From NCBI GenBank assembly GCA_014379795.1, contig JACMLC010000550.1:1-10122 (forward strand): a stretch of 10,122 nt of DNA. Reading direction: 5' to 3'. This DNA comes from Pyrinomonadaceae bacterium (lineage in GTDB: Bacteria > Acidobacteriota > Blastocatellia > Pyrinomonadales > Pyrinomonadaceae). The notes beneath the pieces were generated by a model, which was given only the letters and a program-made list of their open reading frames with translations, searched no databases and had not been told where the DNA came from. Each line of letters begins with the position of its first letter. Positions within the stretch are counted from its first letter, which is position 1. The translations under genes were made by a program, and so were the position numbers. Below are positions 6,461 to 10,122 of the stretch, piece after piece.

Positions 6461-8464
6461 ATGGCTGAATCATCCGACAATCTACCTTCGGCGACGACAG
6501 AAGCCAGTAAGGCTACGGCGCAGACGCGCACGGAGGAGCCGCCACCAGCGCCACCGAAAAGCCCTCCGCCCGCCAAGCAACCCGGCGAAGGAGAGACATA
6601 CGAGATCGGCGAAGGCGTCAGTCGCGCCGTCTACGGGCGTCCGTATGAACGGCAAGGCGATGACCCGCTCTACAGGCCGCTCAAAATCTTTGCGCTAGAC
6701 CCCGCAGCCTCTCGTCTTGAAGGAGCGGTCGCGCTCGTCAATGTGCCGTATGAGCCTTTGCAGGCAGGGCCGGTCGGGGGAGTTTTCATAGTCAGTGATA
6801 GGGATGACAACGCTGACAAAAAAGCGCTGCCCGCCGACCCTCTCAATCTTGACGCCTCTGCGAACTTGATTCGCAACGGGCGCAGCCCCTCGCCTTCGGA
6901 CAGGCTTTTTCATAATCAGATGGTTTATGCCGTCTGTAGCCTTGTCTACGCGGCGTTTCGCACCGCGCTCGGTCGCCACATCGCATGGGGCTTTTCTTTG
7001 CCGGATCGCACGCAGCTACTTATCCGCCCGCACGCCTTTGAAGGCAGAAATGCTTTTTACCAGAAAGAGACAGGCGAATTATGTTTCGGCTATTTCAAAG
7101 CCGAAGAAATGGTAGCAGGCCGCAACCTGCCGGGCGGAACGGTTTACACTTGCCTCTCACACGACATCGTGGCGCACGAAGTCACGCATGCGCTGCTGGA
7201 TGGCCTCAGAACTCACTTCACTTTTCCGACCAATCCTGATGTCATAGCCTTTCACGAAGCGTTCGCCGATCTCGTCGCCATCTTTCAACACTTCAGTTAC
7301 GATCAAGTGCTGCAATCCGCCATCCGAAAGTCACGTGGAAATTTAAGATTGGCAACCCTCCTGACAGACATCGCACAGCAGTTCGGGCAGACGACGAAAG
7401 AGAAAGGAAAGGCGCTGGACAGAGAGAAAGCCCTGCGCAGCGCGATTGGTCAGGCGGACGAGGAAGGTAATCCTGAGCCTTATGACTCAAGTTTAGAGTC
7501 ACACACGCTTGGCTCGATTCTGGTTGCGGCGGTATTCGAGGCGTTCACGACCATCTTTGACCGCAAGACGCAGCGCTTTATCTTGCTGGCGACGGGCGGT
7601 ACGGGCGAGCTTCCCCCCGGCGAAATCCCGCACGAATTGCAGGCTATTCTGGCAGATCAAGCGAGCAAGCTGGCGAGCCAGTTTCTGGCAATCTGCATCC
7701 GCGCCATTGATTATTGCCCGCCCGTTGACATCACGTTCGGAGATTTCCTGCGCGCTGTGATTACGGCTGACAGAGACCTTGTGCCGGATGACCCATGGGG
7801 CTACAGGGAATCATGGATAGACGCTTTCAGGCGACGCCATATCTATCCTGCGGGCGTGGATAATCTTTCAGAGGATGCGCTGCTCTGGAACGGGCCGGGC
7901 GCGCCCGGCTCCGGTGGCTTGCTGCCGCAGATGAAGGGGCTGACTTTCGCCAGACTCAAATTTGACGGAGACCCTGCGCGCCCCGCTAATGAAAAAGAGT
8001 TGCGGCGACAGGCTGGCGATTTGGGACGCATGATGACCAAGCCGAAATTCCTCAAAGAGTTTGGTTTCGTTGCTGCCGATGACGAGCAAACAGATTTACC
8101 CAAAGTGCAATCCATCCGCTCATCCAGACGCGTTGGCCCGGATGGTCAAGTCGTCTTCGACCTCGTTGCCGAAGTGACCCAGCGCAAAACCGCACGCACC
8201 GCCGAAGGCGACACTTTCTATTTTTACGGCGGCTCAACCGTCATTATTGACCCCAACGGAGCGATTCGTTATTTGATCTCCAAGCGCATCACGAAAGAGG
8301 AACGAATGGAGGATCAACGCGATTTCCTCTTAACCAACGGCCAGCCTTTCTGGGAAAAATCTAACGGCATGCACGTGCCCAGAAAACATCTGTTTAGATT
8401 TCTGCATAACGAGGAGCCGGCAAAGGGCAAAAGTAAAAAGGCAAAAGTAAAAAGGCAAAAGTGA
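6461..8464 (+). CDS. Gluzincin-type zinc metallopeptidase (M4-like), partner of the caspase
   Basis: A protein of 667 residues from ATG 6461, or 695 from ATG 6377. Numbered from 6461: a Pro/Glu-rich linker (about 20-45), then a domain containing NAFYQKETGELCFGYF (197-212, like the NA[FY] substrate strand of thermolysin-type enzymes), the zinc site HEVTH (H239, E240, H243), the likely third ligand E266 in FHEAFADL, and ESHTLGSILVAAVFEAF (345-361) with H348 as a candidate for the second M4 catalytic histidine. A further domain follows, ending GGSTVIIDPNGAIRYLI. No signal peptide or prodomain is seen, unlike secreted M4 proteases, so it is probably intracellular. I prefer ATG 6461 because the 28 extra residues from 6377 are encoded by an inverted repeat; neither ATG has a good ribosome site. 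The last residues KGKSKKAKVKRQK come from a heptamer array. The metallopeptidase call is strong; the exact family is unresolved. Confidence 0.85.
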   Translation: MAESSDNLPSATTEASKATAQTRTEEPPPAPPKSPPPAKQPGEGETYEIGEGVSRAVYGRPYERQGDDPLYRPLKIFALDPAASRLEGAVALVNVPYEPLQAGPVGGVFIVSDRDDNADKKALPADPLNLDASANLIRNGRSPSPSDRLFHNQMVYAVCSLVYAAFRTALGRHIAWGFSLPDRTQLLIRPHAFEGRNAFYQKETGELCFGYFKAEEMVAGRNLPGGTVYTCLSHDIVAHEVTHALLDGLRTHFTFPTNPDVIAFHEAFADLVAIFQHFSYDQVLQSAIRKSRGNLRLATLLTDIAQQFGQTTKEKGKALDREKALRSAIGQADEEGNPEPYDSSLESHTLGSILVAAVFEAFTTIFDRKTQRFILLATGGTGELPPGEIPHELQAILADQASKLASQFLAICIRAIDYCPPVDITFGDFLRAVITADRDLVPDDPWGYRESWIDAFRRRHIYPAGVDNLSEDALLWNGPGAPGSGGLLPQMKGLTFARLKFDGDPARPANEKELRRQAGDLGRMMTKPKFLKEFGFVAADDEQTDLPKVQSIRSSRRVGPDGQVVFDLVAEVTQRKTARTAEGDTFYFYGGSTVIIDPNGAIRYLISKRITKEERMEDQRDFLLTNGQPFWEKSNGMHVPRKHLFRFLHNEEPAKGKSKKAKVKRQK

Positions 8465-8544
8465 AGACAAAACCATTTCTCAAGGAATTAATAAAATTTG
8501 GTTTCCGCCTTCCTTTTACCTTTTGCCTTTTACCTTTTGCCTTT
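8426..8544. repeat. Inverted heptamer array shared by two convergent gene ends
   Basis: The left arm 8426-8465 alternates GCAAAAG and TAAAAAG heptamers. The right arm 8511-8544 carries the complementary CTTTTAC and CTTTTGC heptamers. The left arm encodes the Lys-rich tail and TGA stop of the metallopeptidase. The right arm encodes the KGKR tail and TAA stop of the MFS exporter on the other strand. The arms could pair as a terminator stem for both transcripts. Confidence 0.9.
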
Positions 8545-9900
8545 CTCTCTGCGCAGGATAAACCAGAGCAGTCCTGAGAGCGCGATGATGATTCCGCCGG
8601 ATGCCGCGACGGGCTTGATGCCGAATTTGTCTGCGGCTGCGCCGGAAGCGAGCATGGAACCGACCATCGTCAAGGTCGTCAGCGTCTCATACGAAGCGAA
8701 GACGCGGCCAGCATAACGGTTATCCGTGCGGCTCATCATAATCGTCTGCTGCGCCGTCCACCAGATAGCAAAATTCATCTCGCGCGCAATCAACACGACG
8801 GCGGCCCCCCACAAGGTCGGCATCAGGCTAAACAGAGCGAGGCCGCAACCATCGAAAAACAGCGAGCGTCCCATCCGCGCTCCCAACACCTCCTGCGAGC
8901 CTGCATTGAAACGCCTTGCCAGCGGCGCACCCAGCACTCCTCCCAAACCCATCGCGACAAATAACACAGAGATGCCGAAATCCGTCGGGCGCGAGATCAA
9001 TCCCGCCACTGTTGATTCGCCAAGACGCGCTCCGAAGAGACTGTACAAAGCACGCGCCGCCCCGTTGCCCAATCCCCATCCCGCAGCGACTATGAAAATC
9101 GCGGATAACAATTGCGAACGCCGGACGTATCCCAAGCCCTCACGGAAATCCGCAAGCGAGCGACGAAGAAGAAAGCTGGCAGTTGGTAGCTTGCGGTTGG
9201 CAGTTTTTTTGAATTCGATATTTGCAGGTGCAGCACGCTCGAAACTTTCTGTCCCCAAGCTTTCATTTCCCGTTCTGTTTTTACTGCTAACTGCCCACTG
9301 CCAACTGCCAACTTTCTCTCGCCCGATGCGTCGAATCAAAATGGCGGACAGCAGAAAGGTCGCGGCGTTGAGGACAAAGACAAAATTTCTGCCGAGGAAG
9401 GTCGCGGCAATTCCGCCAAGCGCGGAGCCGACAGCGATGGTGGCGGCAGTGGTTGAGGCTGAAAGAGAGTTTGCGAGCAGCAGTTCTTCCGCGCCGCGCA
9501 CAAGGTTCGGAAGCGTCGCGCGTTTCGCGGCATTGAAGAAGGCGGAGACGGCAAACAGCGACGCACCGACAATGTAAACAACCGGCAGCGCGGACATCGT
9601 ATTCGCCAGCAGGAATCCAAGCGCGAGGATTGCGCGCATGACATCCGCCGCGATCATCACGCGCCGCCTGTCCGTGCGGTCTACGACGACGCCTGCCAGT
9701 GGGCCAAACAGAAAGAGCGGAAGATGACGCGCGATGGCATAGATGGCAATCGCAAGTCCTTCACGCCCTGCGCCCGCAGCCTGTATCGTCAGCGCGAGCA
9801 CGGCGATGTTATTTAACCAGTCGCCGATTTCGGAAACGACTTGCCCCGCCCACAGCCTGCGAAAATCAGCGTTGCCCGATAATAGCTGGCGGTATGTCAA
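8530..9900 (-). CDS. MFS exporter (MFS_3/EntS-like) with a repeat-encoded central insert
   Basis: A 456-residue inner-membrane secondary transporter, probably a proton-driven efflux pump; the substrate is unknown. The N-terminus (YRQLLSGNADFRRLWAGQ...SEIGDWLN) is typical of the MFS_3 group. The loop signature GVVVDRTDRRR (70-80) follows helix 2, and about 12 hydrophobic segments are present. Residues about 197-244 (VGSWQWAVSSKNR to NRKLPTASFL) are encoded by an inverted TGGCAGT array and sit in the cytoplasmic loop between the six-helix halves. Without them the protein is near 408 residues, the usual size. The first codon is TTG 9900-9898, since no ATG occurs near the conserved N-terminus; TTG overlaps the TGA that ends the upstream frame. 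The final KGKR and stop lie in another repeat array. The gene is convergent with the metallopeptidase. Confidence 0.9.
   Translation of the reverse strand: MTYRQLLSGNADFRRLWAGQVVSEIGDWLNNIAVLALTIQAAGAGREGLAIAIYAIARHLPLFLFGPLAGVVVDRTDRRRVMIAADVMRAILALGFLLANTMSALPVVYIVGASLFAVSAFFNAAKRATLPNLVRGAEELLLANSLSASTTAATIAVGSALGGIAATFLGRNFVFVLNAATFLLSAILIRRIGREKVGSWQWAVSSKNRTGNESLGTESFERAAPANIEFKKTANRKLPTASFLLRRSLADFREGLGYVRRSQLLSAIFIVAAGWGLGNGAARALYSLFGARLGESTVAGLISRPTDFGISVLFVAMGLGGVLGAPLARRFNAGSQEVLGARMGRSLFFDGCGLALFSLMPTLWGAAVVLIAREMNFAIWWTAQQTIMMSRTDNRYAGRVFASYETLTTLTMVGSMLASGAAADKFGIKPVAASGGIIIALSGLLWFILRREKGKR
9172..9318. repeat. TGGCAGT-type inverted heptamer element inside the MFS coding sequence
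   Basis: The arm near 9174-9211 reads TGGCAGT, TGGTAGC, TTGCGGT, TGGCAGT. The opposing arm near 9284-9314 reads, on the - strand, TGGCAGT, TGGCAGT, GGGCAGT, TAGCAGT. Over 31 nt the two agree at 24 positions. About 75 nt of non-repeat sequence separates them. The element is open in the MFS frame and carries no stop, so it adds about 48 residues without breaking the gene. Confidence 0.9.
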
Positions 9901-10122
9901 GGGCTGGACTCTGGGAGAGTTGGCAGGTGGCAGTGTGCAGTGGGCAGTAAGCAGCAGGATGAGAACAGTTCCGGCTCGTTACTTTCTCTCTTCTGCCAAC
10001 TGCCTGCTGCCTGCTGCCTACTGTTTTTAACTCTGCGGTAGCGTTCGAGAATAGAGGTCACGTACGCTCTGGTTGAAGGAATATCAATGCGCGCGATGAA
10101 TTCGCTTTCGGTGAGAGGCTGT
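9897..10122 (-). CDS. C-terminus of a probable lytic murein transglycosylase (partial)
   Basis: A frame enters from the right edge on the - strand at 10121 and runs to TGA at 9899-9897, giving 74 residues. The first 33, including PLTESEFIARIDIPSTRAYV and then ILERYRRVKN, resemble the extreme C-terminus of Slt-type soluble lytic transglycosylases, where an I-P-x-x-T-R-x-Y-V segment followed by L-x-x-Y ends the catalytic domain. These enzymes cleave peptidoglycan glycan strands in the periplasm. The remaining 41 or so residues, starting SRQQAAGSWQ, are read through a TGGCAGT-type repeat element and look like an extension of no conserved function. The stop overlaps the TTG start of the MFS gene. 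The family call is based on a short segment only. Confidence 0.55.
   Translation of the reverse strand, partial: QPLTESEFIARIDIPSTRAYVTSILERYRRVKNSRQQAAGSWQKRESNEPELFSSCCLLPTAHCHLPTLPESSP
9918..10023. repeat. Inverted heptamer element between lytic transglycosylase and MFS genes
   Basis: The left arm 9918-9957 reads AGTTGGC, AGGTGGC, AGTGTGC, AGTGGGC, AGTAAGC, AGCAG. The right arm 9993-10023, on the - strand, reads CAGTAGG, CAGCAGG, CAGCAGG, CAGTTGG, CAG. The centre of 35 nt is non-repetitive. It uses the same unit family as the element inside the MFS gene 600 bp away. It occupies the region where the MFS promoter and ribosome site would be expected and also encodes the tail of the upstream partial gene. 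Confidence 0.9.

Noticed and set aside
9172..9318. Frameshift or pseudogene in the MFS transporter
   Set aside because: The frame stays open through the insert and the second half of the transporter is intact, so the gene looks functional.
8726..9577. Long open frame (283 codons) on the + strand opposite the MFS gene
   Set aside because: It is antisense to a clear MFS transporter, its translation is low-complexity and rich in Arg, Ala and Pro, and it resembles no family.

Overview
The window looks like a chromosomal stretch from a moderately high-GC, free-living Gram-negative-type bacterium. The gene style and the abundance of inverted arrays of 7-8 nt repeats between genes suggest Acidobacteriota, possibly class Blastocatellia; this is an inference from general familiarity, not a database match. 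There is no rRNA, tRNA, CRISPR array, transposase or phage gene.

Layout, left to right: the last codons of an unidentified helical protein (+, 2-97); a class III PLP aminotransferase of the acetylornithine/4-aminobutyrate type (+, 277-1632); an octamer inverted-repeat element (1643-1747); a MOSC-domain protein (+, 1762-2232); a three-hairpin REP-like element between convergent genes (2269-2389); acetate kinase AckA (-, 2406-3653); a nested heptamer inverted-repeat element (3661-3798); a cyclic-deaminase-type amidohydrolase (-, 3779-5185); a 313-bp divergent regulatory region carrying a good sigma-54 promoter match (5298-5313), two short palindromes and a potentially structured leader; a caspase-fold (C14) peptidase (+, 5499-6341); a perfect 31-bp inverted repeat (6377-6452) at the 5' end of a gluzincin metallopeptidase gene (+, 6461 or 6377 to 8464); a heptamer inverted repeat shared by the 3' ends of the metallopeptidase and the next gene (8426-8544); an MFS exporter (-, 8530-9900) with a repeat element inserted in frame in its central loop (9172-9318); a further heptamer element (9918-10023); and the C-terminus of what looks like a lytic transglycosylase (-, 9897-10122).

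Two themes stand out. First, the caspase-like peptidase and the HEVTH metallopeptidase form a same-strand two-protease unit behind a candidate sigma-54 promoter. Both lack a visible signal peptide, so a cytoplasmic, stress-regulated proteolytic module is a plausible reading. Second, short inverted repeat arrays sit at nearly every gene boundary. Each locus uses its own repeat unit (apart from the last two, which share a TGGCAGT-like unit), and several of them run into coding sequence. They supply the C-terminal residues and stop codons of four genes, a possible alternative N-terminus for the metallopeptidase, and a roughly 48-residue insert in the MFS exporter.

The remaining genes (aminotransferase, MOSC protein, acetate kinase, amidohydrolase) look like ordinary metabolism with no obvious shared pathway.
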